From Azophilus sp026709365 (GTDB taxonomy: Bacteria > Pseudomonadota > Gammaproteobacteria > Pseudomonadales > Azotimanducaceae), in contig OZ241345.1 of NCBI GenBank assembly GCA_965200175.1, positions 2,976,001 to 3,040,000 on the forward strand: a DNA stretch of 64,000 nucleotides. Direction: 5' to 3'. A model generated the notes under the pieces. That model saw nothing but the letters and a program-made list of their open reading frames with translations. It was not told the origin of the DNA and made no database searches. The translations under genes were made by a program, and so were the position numbers. Each line of letters starts with the position of its first letter. The first letter of the stretch is position 1. Shown here in pieces: positions 7,529 through 16,882 of this stretch.

Positions 7529-8024
7529 CGCGGGCGCAGGCACCCTTGGGACGGCGCTGCTCATCCTGCTGTGGCTACCCGCCGTCGGCTTTGCGGTTCC
7601 GGTTGACGCCGAGCAGCCCTTGCACATCCGCGCCCAAGCCGCGGAGTTCGATCACGCCAACGGGCGCGCCGTTTACCGCGGCGAGGTCGAAGCGCGGCAG
7701 GGCACGTTGCGGGTCACTGGCGAGCGCATGACCGTCCACTACCGTGACGCCCGCCTCGTGCGGGTCACGGCCAGCGGCGAACCGGCGCGCTATCGGCAAG
7801 GCTTGGCGCAGGACGGCGGCTTAGTCCGGGCGAGCGCGTCGCTGATCACCTACCATCCCGGCAAGGCGCGCATCGAGCTTGCCGGCGAAGCGCGCATGAA
7901 GCACGCGACCAACGATCTGACCGGCGAGGTCATTCACTACGACATCGTCTCCGGAACCGTGGACGCCGAAGCCACCGGACGCAGCCCGGTGCGGGTGGTC
8001 CTGCGCCCAACTAGCGGGGACTAA
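7482..8024 (+). CDS. lptA: LPS transport periplasmic protein LptA
   Basis: The protein of about 180 residues has a signal peptide (LGTALLILLWLPAVGFAVP) and the LptA beta-strand pattern: AEQPLHIRAQAAEFDHANGRAVYRGEVEARQGTLRVTGERMTVHY. LptA oligomers bridge LptC to the outer-membrane LptD/E complex. The start is uncertain: ATG 7482 or GTG 7476, both within lptC, give a long n-region. It ends two bases before lptB. Confidence 0.88.
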   Translation: MDRSTPLSCRSELGSSAGAGTLGTALLILLWLPAVGFAVPVDAEQPLHIRAQAAEFDHANGRAVYRGEVEARQGTLRVTGERMTVHYRDARLVRVTASGEPARYRQGLAQDGGLVRASASLITYHPGKARIELAGEARMKHATNDLTGEVIHYDIVSGTVDAEATGRSPVRVVLRPTSGD

Positions 8025-8026
8025 AC

Positions 8027-8752
8027 GTGGCCACGCTCCAGGCCCGCCATCTGCGCAAGGCGTATCGCAAGAAGATCGCGGTCGATGACGTGAGCCTGGC
8101 CGTCTCCAGCGGCGAGATCGTCGGCCTGCTGGGCCCCAACGGCGCCGGCAAAACCACCTGCTTCTACATGATCGTCGGCCTGCTGCAGGCCGAAGGGGGC
8201 GAGGTGGCGCTCGATGGCCGGCCGCTGACCAAGGCGCCCATGCACGTTCGGGCGCGGGCGGGCATCGGCTACCTGCCCCAGGAGGCCAGCGTGTTCCGCA
8301 AGCTCTCCACCGAGGACAACCTCAGGGCCATTCTGGAACTGCGCCGCGACCTCAGCCGTGCGGAGCAGCAGGCGCGGACCGAGCAGCTATTGGCCGAATT
8401 CCGCCTGGGCGGGGTGCGCAAATCCTTGAGCGAGCGCCTGTCGGGCGGCGAACGGCGGCGATTGGAGATCGCCCGGGCACTGGCCAGCGAGCCGCGCTTC
8501 ATGCTGCTCGACGAGCCCTTTGCCGGCGTGGACCCGATTTCCGTCGCCGACATAAAGACCGAGATCCGTGACCTCGCCGCCCGCGACATCGGCATCCTCA
8601 TCACCGACCACAACGTTCGCGACACCCTCGACATCTGCGACCGGGCCTACATCGTCAGCGAGGGCCAGCTGATTGCGGAAGGCGACGCCGCAGCCATACT
8701 GCGCAACGAGACGGTGCGCAACGTCTATCTCGGCGAGAGCTTCCGGCTTTGA
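8027..8752 (+). CDS. lptB: LPS export ABC transporter ATPase LptB
   Basis: The 241-residue ABC ATPase has Walker A GPNGAGKTT, Q-loop YLPQEASVF, signature LSGGERRR, Walker B FMLLDEPFAGVDP and switch ITDHNV. This matches LptB, which powers LPS extraction with the membrane subunits LptF and LptG (not in the window). GTG is the probable start, two bases after the lptA stop, so translation is likely coupled. Confidence 0.95.
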   Translation: MATLQARHLRKAYRKKIAVDDVSLAVSSGEIVGLLGPNGAGKTTCFYMIVGLLQAEGGEVALDGRPLTKAPMHVRARAGIGYLPQEASVFRKLSTEDNLRAILELRRDLSRAEQQARTEQLLAEFRLGGVRKSLSERLSGGERRRLEIARALASEPRFMLLDEPFAGVDPISVADIKTEIRDLAARDIGILITDHNVRDTLDICDRAYIVSEGQLIAEGDAAAILRNETVRNVYLGESFRL

Positions 8753-8765
8753 TGTCCGCGCGCCG

Positions 8766-10208
8766 ATGAAGCAGACGCTGGCGCTGCGCCTGGGACAGCA
8801 GCAAGTCATCACGCCCCAGCTCAGCCAAGCCATTCGGATGCTGCAGCTGTCCACCCAGGAGCTGGAGCTGGAGGTGCAGGAGGCCCTGGATTCCAACCCC
8901 ATGCTGGAGCGCGAGGAGGGGGCGCCGGAAGCCAGTGAGGAGGATGCTGCGGAGGAGGGTGAGGAAGCCGCCTCGGAAGCGCCCGAACTTGATCTGGAGG
9001 GCAGCGACGCCATTCCCGACGACCTGCCCATCGACACGCGCTGGGAGGACCTCTATGCGGCTCCGCCGGCCGCAACGCCCGCCACCGAGGAGCGCGACCT
9101 GTTTGAGCGCGCCCACCCCGGCGACTCCCTGCAGGATCATCTGCTCTGGCAGCTCAACTTGGCCGCCCTGCCGCCCCTCGAGCATCTCATTGCCACGGTC
9201 ATCATCGACGCCATCGACGACAGCGGCATGGTGGCCGCCAGCATGGCCGACATCGCCGGCAGCTTCGATGGCCGTTTCGACGTCTCCGAGGCCCAGGCCA
9301 CCGAGGTTCTGCGTCGCCTGCAGCACTTCGACCCGCCTGGCGTGGCGGCCCGCACCTTGGCCGAGGCCTTGAGCCTGCAGCTGCAGCAGCTCGACCCCGA
9401 AACCCCTTGGCGGGAGGAGGCCATCAACCTGGTCGAGGCGCATCTGGACCTGCTGGCCACCAAGGACTTCGCCGCGCTCAAGCGCCGAACGCAGTTCGGC
9501 GAAGGGGAGCTGGCGCAAATCGCAGCCCTGATTAGCCAGCTCAATCCCCGTCCGGGCGCGGCCTACTCCGCCGAGCCCACCCTTTACGTCGTTCCCGAGG
9601 TGGTGGTCAGGAAGATCAACGGACGCTGGCGGGTGGAGTTGAATCCGGATGCCCTGCCCCGGCTGCGCATCAACCCAAGCTACGCCGGCTTGGTGAAACG
9701 CGCCGACAACAGCCGGGACAACGTCTTCCTGCGCGACAATCTGGCCGAGGCCCGTTGGTTCCTGAAATGCCTGCAAAGCCGCCATGACACGCTGCTCAAG
9801 GTGGCCACCAAGATCGTTGAGGTGCAGCAGGACTTCCTGGCCCACGGCGAGGAGGCCATGAAGCCCTTGGTGCTCAACGACATTGCCGAAGCGGTGGAGA
9901 TGCATGAGTCCACCATCTCCCGGGTGACGAGCCGCAAGTACATGCACACGCCGCGGGGTCTGTTCGAGCTCAAGTACTTCTTCTCCAGCCACGTCAGCAC
10001 CAGCAGCGGCGGCGAAGTCTCCAGCACCGCCATTCGGGCGCTGATCCGCAAGCTCACCGCCGCCGAGGACCCCAGAAAACCGTTGAGCGACAGCAAGATC
10101 GCGGCAATACTGGCGGAACGGAACATCAAGGTTGCAAGGCGCACCGTGGCCAAGTACCGGGAATCGATAGCCATTCCGCCATCAAACATGCGCAAGCGAC
10201 TGGCCTGA
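8766..10208 (+). CDS. rpoN: RNA polymerase sigma-54 factor RpoN
   Basis: The 480-residue protein starts with the glutamine/leucine-rich activator-interacting region I (MKQTLALRLGQQQVITPQL). An acidic region II follows (EASEEDAAEEGEEAASEAPELD), then the core-binding region, and the RpoN box ARRTVAKYRE at 457-466 that reads the -24 promoter element. Sigma-54 drives nitrogen, motility and other activator-dependent genes. It starts 13 bases after lptB. A short intergenic region with two hairpins separates it from hpf. Confidence 0.96.
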   Translation: MKQTLALRLGQQQVITPQLSQAIRMLQLSTQELELEVQEALDSNPMLEREEGAPEASEEDAAEEGEEAASEAPELDLEGSDAIPDDLPIDTRWEDLYAAPPAATPATEERDLFERAHPGDSLQDHLLWQLNLAALPPLEHLIATVIIDAIDDSGMVAASMADIAGSFDGRFDVSEAQATEVLRRLQHFDPPGVAARTLAEALSLQLQQLDPETPWREEAINLVEAHLDLLATKDFAALKRRTQFGEGELAQIAALISQLNPRPGAAYSAEPTLYVVPEVVVRKINGRWRVELNPDALPRLRINPSYAGLVKRADNSRDNVFLRDNLAEARWFLKCLQSRHDTLLKVATKIVEVQQDFLAHGEEAMKPLVLNDIAEAVEMHESTISRVTSRKYMHTPRGLFELKYFFSSHVSTSSGGEVSSTAIRALIRKLTAAEDPRKPLSDSKIAAILAERNIKVARRTVAKYRESIAIPPSNMRKRLA

Positions 10209-10243
10209 TGCGGCGCGCGCAAGCGTACGCCTGCGCACGTTCG

Positions 10244-10295
10244 AGTTGCTGCGCAACTGCGCGAGCAAGTTCGCGTTTGAGTTGCTGCGCAACTC
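10244..10295. repeat. Two tandem hairpins between rpoN and hpf
   Basis: AGTTGC-tgc-GCAACT (10244-10258) and GAGTTGC-tgc-GCAACTC (10279-10295) are near-identical hairpins 20 bases apart. They lack a T-run. The GAGTT/AACTC arms and the TGC loop resemble the GGAGTTTCGC-tgc-GCGAAACTCC hairpins elsewhere in the window, so they may be one repeat family, or they may attenuate or stabilise the rpoN-hpf transcript. Confidence 0.55.
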
Positions 10296-10345
10296 GGCGA
10301 TTGGCGTGTTGCACCCAACAAACGAGACTGATTGCGAGGTAACTT

Positions 10346-10648
10346 ATGCAGTTGAGCATCTCCGGGCACCACATCGACGTCAGCGACGCGCTGAGGGACT
10401 ACGTCACCGGCAAACTCAGGAAGCTCGAACGACACTACGACCAGATCACCAATCTGCATGTGGTGCTGAGCGTGGAAAAACTGAGCCAAAGGGCCGAAGC
10501 CACCGCCCATGTGAGCGGTGCGGAGCTGTTCGCCGACGCCGTGGCTGAGGACCTCTACGCCGCAATCGACATGCTGGTTGACAAGCTCGACCGACAAGTC
10601 ATCAAGCACAAGGAAAAGGCCATTGAGCGCCATCACGGCCGCGGATAG
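10346..10648 (+). CDS. hpf: Ribosome hibernation promoting factor, short form
   Basis: The 100-residue protein shows the HPF/YfiA fold: MQLSISGHHIDVSDALRDYV, then a basic/amphipathic segment and DLYAAIDMLVDKLDRQVIKHKEK near the end. The length fits short HPF, which binds the 30S decoding centre and works with RMF to dimerise idle 70S ribosomes. It lies in the usual rpoN-hpf-ptsN order. AGGTAACTT precedes the ATG. Confidence 0.92.
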   Translation: MQLSISGHHIDVSDALRDYVTGKLRKLERHYDQITNLHVVLSVEKLSQRAEATAHVSGAELFADAVAEDLYAAIDMLVDKLDRQVIKHKEKAIERHHGRG

Positions 10649-10670
10649 CCGCACTTGGACCAAAAGCCGC

Positions 10671-11165
10671 ATGATTGAAGTGGACAGCCTGCTGCCCGAG
10701 GACTGCGTGTGCTCGGGTGTCATCGCCAACAGCCGCAAGGCGGTTCTCGAATGGGTGGCGGACCGCTTGGCGACGGCCCATCCGGGCACTTCCTCGCGCG
10801 CGTTGTTCAGCGCCCTCATGGAGCGGGAACGCCTCGGCAGCACCGGCCTCGGCGAGGGCGTTGCCGTTCCCCACTGCCGGCTGGACTGCCCGCGGCTGAT
10901 GGGTGCGCTGCTCTCGCTCACCCGTCCGGTGAGCTTCGACGCTCCCGACGGCGAGCCCGTGGACCTGCTGTTCGTGCTGGTCGCTCCCCAGGATGAGCCG
11001 AGCGCCCACCTTGACGCCTTGGCTGTGGTGGCCCAGGTCTTCGGCAATCCAGCCGAGCGGGCCGGGCTGCGCAGCGCCGGATCGGCCGATGCGCTCAAGC
11101 AGCGATTCGTTGCGGCCGCGCAAAGGGCTGCGCCGCTGCCGGACGCGCGCCAAGCCCTGCCATGA
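10671..11165 (+). CDS. ptsN: PTS-Ntr EIIA protein PtsN
   Basis: The 164-residue EIIA-Ntr protein has the phosphorylatable histidine in GEGVAVPHCRL (His68). ISR-like core segments PVDLLFVLVAPQDEPSAHLDALAVVAQVF are typical of the fructose/mannitol EIIA fold. In the nitrogen PTS it accepts phosphate from the HPr-like protein encoded two genes downstream and regulates potassium uptake and other targets. Its TGA overlaps the rapZ ATG by four bases. Confidence 0.93.
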   Translation: MIEVDSLLPEDCVCSGVIANSRKAVLEWVADRLATAHPGTSSRALFSALMERERLGSTGLGEGVAVPHCRLDCPRLMGALLSLTRPVSFDAPDGEPVDLLFVLVAPQDEPSAHLDALAVVAQVFGNPAERAGLRSAGSADALKQRFVAAAQRAAPLPDARQALP

Positions 11166-12055
11166 AGCTCATCATCATCAGCGGCCGTTCCGGTTCCGGC
11201 AAGAGCACGGCGCTGCGCGCCCTGGAGGATGCCGGCTACCACTGCATCGACAATATCCCGGTGGCCCTGCTGAGGTCGCTCATCGGCGAGGCAACCGTTG
11301 ATCCCATGCTGCGCCAGCACGGTTTGGCCATCGGCATCGACGCCCGCAGCGCCGGCATCGCCCAACTGCCGGAAATCCGCGCCGAGCTCGACCGCGACGA
11401 GCAGGTGCAATGCGAGATCATCTACTTGAACGCCTCAAGCCCCACCTTGGTCAAGCGCTTCAGCGAAACCCGCCGCCGGCATCCATTGACCAACGGCAGC
11501 ACCGACCTGCGCCAAGCGATCGACGCCGAAAGCCGCCTGTTGAACGACATCGCAGTCGTGGCCGACCTGACCATCGACACCACCCAGCTGGCCGGGCCGA
11601 CCTTGGCGGGGCTCATCAAGGAGCGGGTGGCCGACCAGCGGCCCGCTGGCTTGAACCTGCTGTTTCGCTCCTTCGGCTTCAAGTTCGGCGTGCCGGTGGA
11701 TGCGGACCTGGTCTTCGACGTCCGCTGCCTGCCCAACCCCTATTGGGTGGCGGCGCTGCGGCCGCTGACCGGTTTGGACCACCCAGTGCGGGACTTTCTG
11801 GACAAGGACGATCTGGTGCGCGAAATGCTGGGCGACATCATCACCTTCCTGGACGCTTGGCTGCCCCGCTTCAAGGCCAACCGCCGCACCTACATGACCG
11901 TGGCGCTCGGCTGCACCGGCGGGCAGCACCGCAGCGTCCACATGGCGGCGCAGCTCGGCGCCCACTTCGCGCAGCGCTACGCCAATGTGCTGGTGCGTCA
12001 CCGGGAAGTCAGCGCCGCGCCCGCGGTCTCCGGCGCTGAAGGGGAATCGGCATGA
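11162..12055 (+). CDS. rapZ: RNase adapter protein RapZ
   Basis: The 297-residue protein has a P-loop GRSGSGKST at residues 8-16 and the C-terminal GCTGGQHRSVHMAAQL signature. RapZ guides RNase E to the small RNA GlmZ and so controls glucosamine-6-phosphate synthesis. The downstream junction with the HPr gene is again an ATGA overlap, giving a tightly coupled ptsN-rapZ-HPr unit. Confidence 0.95.
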   Translation: MKLIIISGRSGSGKSTALRALEDAGYHCIDNIPVALLRSLIGEATVDPMLRQHGLAIGIDARSAGIAQLPEIRAELDRDEQVQCEIIYLNASSPTLVKRFSETRRRHPLTNGSTDLRQAIDAESRLLNDIAVVADLTIDTTQLAGPTLAGLIKERVADQRPAGLNLLFRSFGFKFGVPVDADLVFDVRCLPNPYWVAALRPLTGLDHPVRDFLDKDDLVREMLGDIITFLDAWLPRFKANRRTYMTVALGCTGGQHRSVHMAAQLGAHFAQRYANVLVRHREVSAAPAVSGAEGESA

Positions 12056-12321
12056 AGCGAACCCAAGTCACCTTGAGCAACCAGCTGGGTCTGCACGCCC
12101 GAGCGGCGGCCAAGCTGGTGCATTTGGCCAAGACCTTCACCGGCGACATCCAACTGGGCAAGGACGGCACCCTCGTGGACGCCAAGAGCATCATGAGCGT
12201 CCTGCTGCTGGCCGCCCCGGTGGGCACCACGCTGGAGCTGCGCGTTGACGGCGAGGATGAGGAGGAGGCGTTCGCCGCCATTCGGCAGCTCATCGACGAC
12301 CGGTTCGGCGAAGAGGCCTAG
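12052..12321 (+). CDS. ptsO: HPr-family phosphocarrier (NPr of the nitrogen PTS)
   Basis: The 89-residue protein carries the active-site histidine in QLGLHARAA (His15) and Ser46 in the VDAKSIMSVL segment. Its place after rapZ indicates NPr (PtsO), the partner of PtsN. The enzyme I that phosphorylates it is not in the window. The retained Ser46 segment could be an HPr-kinase target in species that have that enzyme, but none is seen here. Confidence 0.9.
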   Translation: MKRTQVTLSNQLGLHARAAAKLVHLAKTFTGDIQLGKDGTLVDAKSIMSVLLLAAPVGTTLELRVDGEDEEEAFAAIRQLIDDRFGEEA

Positions 12322-12346
12322 TTGGGCAGCATCCGCCGGGAGACCC

Positions 12347-13690
12347 ATGCCGGAGCACTTTGAACAGCGATTCGGCGAGGTGCTCAAGTCCTACGGGGCG
12401 GGCACCTTGGGCGATCAGCGCCACCTGCTGCGCTCCCTCAAGGCGCCGGAGGTGGCCAACCTGCTGAAGGCCACGCCGCCCAAGGTGCGGCGCTACATCT
12501 GGGCTCTGATCGATGACGACGATGCCGGCCAGGTGCTGCAGCACTTGGGCGATGACGTGCTCAGCGAAATCGTCGAGGGCATGGACACCGCCCAACTGGC
12601 GGCCGCCGCCGACGACCTCGACGTGGACGACCAAGCCGACCTCCTGCAGCAGTTGCCGGATGCGATCGCCGCCCAAGTGCTCAGCTCCATGGACTCGGCG
12701 GCGCGGCAGCGGGTGGAGTCGGTGCTGTCCTATGCCCAGGACAGCGCCGGCGGCCTGATGGACATGGACGTGGTCACGGTGCATCCGCGCCACGCCCTGG
12801 AGATCGTGCTGCGCTACCTGCGCCTGCGCAAGGCGCTGCCGAAGAACACCGATGCGCTGATCGTCGTCAACAGCCGCAACGAATACGTCGGCACCCTGCC
12901 GCTGTCGCGCATACTGACCTCGGACTCCAGCGTCATCGTGCGCGAGGTCATGGAGGCCGATTCCCGGGCCATTCCGGTGGACATGCCGGACCGGGAAGTG
13001 GCCGCCATCTTCAGCGAGGAGGACTTGGTCTCCGCCCCGGTCCTGGACCATGAGCGCAGGCTGCTCGGCCGCATCACCATCGACGACGTGGTGGACGTCA
13101 TCGCTGAGGACGCCGACGAGGCGGTGCTGGCCCGGGCCGGCCTCGACCCGGACGAGGACACCTTCGCCCCGGTGATGAAGTCGGCCCGCCGACGCGCCAT
13201 CTGGCTCGGCATCAATCTCATCACCGCCTTCCTGGCAGCGGCGGTCATCAACGTCTTCGAGGCGACCATCAGCAAGGTCGTGACGCTGGCCGTGCTGCTG
13301 CCCATCGTCGCCAGCATGGGCGGCATCGCCGGCACCCAAACGCTCACCCTGATGATCCGCGGCATCGTCCTCGGCCACGTCAACCGCGCCAACCTCCTGT
13401 GGCTGGTGAACCGGGAGTTCGCCGTCGCCCTGCTGAACGGCCTGCTGTGGGCCAGCCTGGTGGCGCTGGCGGCGCTGCTCGCCTTCCAGGACCCGCTGCT
13501 GGGCCTCGTGATCGCCGCGGCCCTAGTCATCAACCTCGTAGTCGCGGTCGTCTCAGGCAGCCTGCTGCCGAGCATCCTCAACCGCCTGTCGATCGACCCC
13601 GCCATCGCCGGCGGCGTGATCCTGACCACGATCACCGACGTGACCGGCTTCTTCGTCTTCCTGGGGCTGGCGGCTTGGGCTTACGCCTGA
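12347..13690 (+). CDS. mgtE: Magnesium transporter MgtE
   Basis: The 447-residue protein has the MgtE plan: an N-terminal helical domain (LLKATPPKVRRYIWALIDDDDAGQVL), a tandem CBS pair (MDMDVVTVHPRHALEIVL; VREVMEADSRAIPVDM), then a membrane domain of about five helices with PIVASMGGIAGTQTLTLMIRG. It is a gated Mg2+ channel whose cytosolic domains sense Mg2+. ATG at 12347 lies 25 bases after the HPr gene, so it probably shares the operon. A neighbouring mgtE is common in this cluster. Confidence 0.95.
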   Translation: MPEHFEQRFGEVLKSYGAGTLGDQRHLLRSLKAPEVANLLKATPPKVRRYIWALIDDDDAGQVLQHLGDDVLSEIVEGMDTAQLAAAADDLDVDDQADLLQQLPDAIAAQVLSSMDSAARQRVESVLSYAQDSAGGLMDMDVVTVHPRHALEIVLRYLRLRKALPKNTDALIVVNSRNEYVGTLPLSRILTSDSSVIVREVMEADSRAIPVDMPDREVAAIFSEEDLVSAPVLDHERRLLGRITIDDVVDVIAEDADEAVLARAGLDPDEDTFAPVMKSARRRAIWLGINLITAFLAAAVINVFEATISKVVTLAVLLPIVASMGGIAGTQTLTLMIRGIVLGHVNRANLLWLVNREFAVALLNGLLWASLVALAALLAFQDPLLGLVIAAALVINLVVAVVSGSLLPSILNRLSIDPAIAGGVILTTITDVTGFFVFLGLAAWAYA

Positions 13691-13703
13691 GCGCGCCAGA
13701 CGC

Positions 13704-15038
13704 TTACGCTGACTCCTTCCGCTGCGCGAATATGTCGTCGATCGCATCGTTCAGCCGCGGCAAGCCGTAAAGGGGAATGTCGGCCAGAGCCCGTTCAACA
13801 CGATAGGGGGCAAGTGACGTCCTGACCGCCAAAGGTGGATCGTAACGAGCACGATAGGACTGCAGGCTCTTGGCCTGCAGGTTGGTCTGCGCCTTGACTT
13901 CGACGGGAACAATGGAGCCACCGTGCTGAATGACGAAATCAATCTCCGCCATCCCGTTGTCGCGACGCCAGTAGTGCAACGGCATCCGACTGGTGGACTT
14001 TAGCTGCTGCAGCGCGTACTGCTCGGTCAACGCTCCCTTGAACTCAGTGAAAATTCTATTGCCTTCCAGCAGGCTTCGCGCATCCAGGGCCGTCATTGCC
14101 GCCAGCAGCCCCACATCCAAAGCGAACAGTTTGAACGACTTGAAGTCCTCGTAGGCCTTGAGGGGCAAATTCGGCTTGGTGACCCGCGTCACCTTGTGGA
14201 TCAACCCGCAGTCGATCAGCCATGACATCGCCAATTCGTAATCACGTGCCCGAGCGCCTTTGCGGACGAGGCCGTAGGTGAACTTTCGATTCTCCTTGCT
14301 CAACTGCGATGCAATCGAATTCCAAAGCAGGCGAATTCTCGGCACGACCGCGTTGGGCGCATGCTTGGAGAAGTCCAACTCCAGCGCAGCCAATATTCGT
14401 TCCTGAATGGCTCGGGCCGCACCCGTGTCCCGACTGTCCCGGAACGCAGAGACAGCTTCCGGCATGCCGCCCACAAAGTAGTATTGCCTGAGCAGATCCT
14501 CATACTTCTCGCGAAAAGCCGCGATGAGGTCCCAGTCTCTTCGCCTGCACAAATCGGCTAAGTCCCGCTCGCCAAGCGCCTCGATGAACTCCAACAGGTT
14601 CATCGGATGCAAGTCCAGAAAATCGACCTTTCCCACCGGAAACGAGACGCCTGAATGCAATGCGACGCCCAACAGGGAACCCGCCGCGATCACATGGTAT
14701 TCAGGCGCATCCTCGCACAGGTACTTCAGCGCCGTCAGAGCCCGCGGAACCTCTTGCACCTCATCCAAGATCAGCAGCGTCCTGCCCGGTTGAATCGTCG
14801 TCCCGGTTTCAATCGCAAGCCCAGAGATAATCCGGGCGGCATCGAGATCGCCCGAGAAGAGGCGGCGCAGGCGCTCATTGCCTTCGAAGTTGGCATAGGC
14901 GCAGTTTTCGTAGGCCGTCCGTCCGAACCACTTCATAAGCCAAGTCTTGCCCACCTGCCTTGCGCCTCTGACCACCAGCGGCTTGCGCCGCTCCGCCGCC
15001 TTCCATCGCTGAAGCCCTTGCTGCGCCTGTCTGTCCAT
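13704..15038 (-). CDS. AAA-family ATPase with DUF4143 domain
   Basis: The 444-residue protein has Walker A GARQVGKTW (residues 25-33) and Walker B LLILDEVQE in the N-terminal ATPase domain. A DUF4143-type C-terminal region follows, with EQYALQQL, HYWRRDNGMAEIDFVIQ and VPVEVKA, a nuclease-like E-D-ExK arrangement. Members are common and mobile in bacterial genomes, and their role is unknown. It faces the mgtE end and is divergent from the dadA-like gene. ATG at 15038 starts just before the ATPase domain. Confidence 0.85.
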   Translation of the reverse strand: MDRQAQQGLQRWKAAERRKPLVVRGARQVGKTWLMKWFGRTAYENCAYANFEGNERLRRLFSGDLDAARIISGLAIETGTTIQPGRTLLILDEVQEVPRALTALKYLCEDAPEYHVIAAGSLLGVALHSGVSFPVGKVDFLDLHPMNLLEFIEALGERDLADLCRRRDWDLIAAFREKYEDLLRQYYFVGGMPEAVSAFRDSRDTGAARAIQERILAALELDFSKHAPNAVVPRIRLLWNSIASQLSKENRKFTYGLVRKGARARDYELAMSWLIDCGLIHKVTRVTKPNLPLKAYEDFKSFKLFALDVGLLAAMTALDARSLLEGNRIFTEFKGALTEQYALQQLKSTSRMPLHYWRRDNGMAEIDFVIQHGGSIVPVEVKAQTNLQAKSLQSYRARYDPPLAVRTSLAPYRVERALADIPLYGLPRLNDAIDDIFAQRKESA

Positions 15039-15245
15039 TGGTTTGCGCCAGTGCCGATCTATTCTTGATGTCGGTATAGTTGCACGTTCTTCACAAATAC
15101 ACCATGAGATTTGCGTTGAAGTGACGATTTCACAAAGGACTTTTGCCAAAGTGAGCTTGGCGACGCGACGGTCACACAAGCCGAAACACCCGGTCGCGGC
15201 TTGTCTGCTAGGCTTCGCCCGCACACCGAATGGAGGCGGTCAACC

Positions 15246-16520
15246 GTGAAGGTCGCGATCATCGGCGCTGGCTTGCAGGGCGTCTGCACAGCCTACTACC
15301 TTGCCGAGGCCGGGGTCGAGGTCACCGTGCTGGAACGCAACGACGGCCCGGCCTTGGAAGCCAGCTTCGGCAACGGCGGCTACCTGCAGGCCGAGTGCCC
15401 GAAGACCTGGAACCAGCCGGGCATCCTGGGCGCGTTGCCGAAGTGGTGGTGGTCGAGCCTTGGCCGCAACCGCAAGGATGCGGCCAAGCTGCTGCGCACC
15501 GCCGAACTCCTGCGCCTGCTGCCTTGGGGCGTCCGCTTCCTGCGTGCCTCCAACGCCGAGACGTTTTTTCGCAACGTGGCGCACAACCGGGAGCTGGCTG
15601 AGTACACGTCGGCGTGCATGGCCGCCCTGCGACGGGAAACAAGCATCGAGTACGCGCATCGGGCCTGCGGCTCTCTTTTCATTTTCAGGAATCAAGGCGC
15701 CTTGCAGGGATTTGCGCCGCTCCTCGACCACTTGGGGAATAACGGGGCCGAATGGCGGCAGCTTGGCCGGGACGAGATACTGCAGTCCGAACCCAGCCTG
15801 CGCCCGATCGGCGGCTCGCTGCAAGGCGGCATTTTGTTTCCCAACGATGAATCCGGCGATTCATACCGCTTCTGCCAAGCGCTGGCCGAGATGGCCTCAC
15901 GCTTAGGCGTTCAGTTCGAGTACGGACAGGAGGTGTCCGGCATTGCGGCGGACAACGGCGGGGTTTCGGTTCGGACCGGCACTGAGGAATTGCGCGCCGA
16001 TGCGTTGGTCATAGCTGCGGGCACACACTCCGGGCGCTTGGCGGCCCCCATCGGGGTTCGGCTGCCCATCGCTCCGGCCAAGGGCTACTCTCTGACCATA
16101 CCGCTCGACGACTGGCCGGACCCGCCGCGCCACGTCATCGCGGACACCGGGGTCCACGCCGGGATCAACGTGCTGGGCGATGCGCTGCGCATCGCCGGCA
16201 CGGCGGACTTCTGCGGCTTCGACGCGCGCATCGACCCCGACCGCATCGACTACATGGTCCGCTTGGTGGAAGCCGTGCTGCCGGAATTCGCCCAAGCGAT
16301 GGACCGCAGCGCGATCCGGCCCTTCGCCGGGCTGCGGCCCTTGTCCGCCGACGGCCTGCCCATCATCGGCGCAACCCGCATACCCAACGTGTACGCCAAC
16401 ACCGGCCACGGCGGCCTCGGCTGGACCTTGGCCGCCGGCTCCGCCAAGGCCTTGGCCGACCGGATCAGCGGCGCCGCTCCGGCGATCGACCTCGCGCCGT
16501 TTTCGCCGTTGCGGTTTTGA
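15246..16520 (+). CDS. FAD-dependent D-amino acid dehydrogenase-like protein
   Basis: The 424-residue protein starts with the dinucleotide-binding motif VKVAIIGAGLQGVCTAYYLAE. It ends with the DadA-type segment RPFAGLRPLSADGLPIIGA and NTGHGGLGWTLAAGSAKALAD. DadA enzymes oxidise D-amino acids to keto acids and feed electrons to the respiratory chain. GTG at 15246 has GGAGG nine bases upstream and places the FAD fold at residue 2. No alanine racemase is adjacent, so the substrate is open. Confidence 0.85.
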   Translation: MKVAIIGAGLQGVCTAYYLAEAGVEVTVLERNDGPALEASFGNGGYLQAECPKTWNQPGILGALPKWWWSSLGRNRKDAAKLLRTAELLRLLPWGVRFLRASNAETFFRNVAHNRELAEYTSACMAALRRETSIEYAHRACGSLFIFRNQGALQGFAPLLDHLGNNGAEWRQLGRDEILQSEPSLRPIGGSLQGGILFPNDESGDSYRFCQALAEMASRLGVQFEYGQEVSGIAADNGGVSVRTGTEELRADALVIAAGTHSGRLAAPIGVRLPIAPAKGYSLTIPLDDWPDPPRHVIADTGVHAGINVLGDALRIAGTADFCGFDARIDPDRIDYMVRLVEAVLPEFAQAMDRSAIRPFAGLRPLSADGLPIIGATRIPNVYANTGHGGLGWTLAAGSAKALADRISGAAPAIDLAPFSPLRF

Positions 16521-16659
16521 AAGCGGTTTGGCCACTCTCCAACGCCCATGACGACATGGGCGAGGTGGGTGCGGCACAGGCAAGCACGGGCGCACCACCA
16601 GTCAGCCAGTCAGTGTTGACCATGATGCCCTGCGTTGCTAGCCTGCTCTGCATAACATA

Positions 16660-16872
16660 ATGGCCGACGCTCAAGCCATGCGAAATTCAGGAGAATCCTC
16701 AGCTATCTGGACTTGGCCTTGGAGCCGCCGTCCCAAGCCGGACGGCGAAGCAGCCGTCCAAATCGACGACGCCGGAGGCCTGTTCGTTGACCCGGAGGAA
16801 GTCGCCAAGAGCAAGTCGTTCCAAAACCAACTCAAGATCATGTCCGACCTCCCCGACATCGACACTACCTGA
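16660..16872 (+). CDS. Small acidic protein of unknown function, head of the SIR2 gene set
   Basis: The frame encodes 70 residues. The N-terminal part is basic/Trp-rich (IWTWPWSRRPKP) and the C-terminal part acidic, with AVQIDDAGGLFVDPEEVAKSKSFQNQL. Composition suits a real soluble protein, but no family is recognised. It ends 10 bases before the membrane-protein gene, which suggests co-transcription. There is no clear ribosome binding site at 16660; Met7 at 16678 is an alternative start. Confidence 0.45.
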   Translation: MADAQAMRNSGESSAIWTWPWSRRPKPDGEAAVQIDDAGGLFVDPEEVAKSKSFQNQLKIMSDLPDIDTT

Positions 16873-16882
16873 TCCGAGCATC

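Noticed and set aside
8655..11410. Long minus-strand frames opposite rpoN, ptsN and rapZ
   Set aside because: High GC content opens antisense frames; they lack family motifs and lie opposite well-identified genes.
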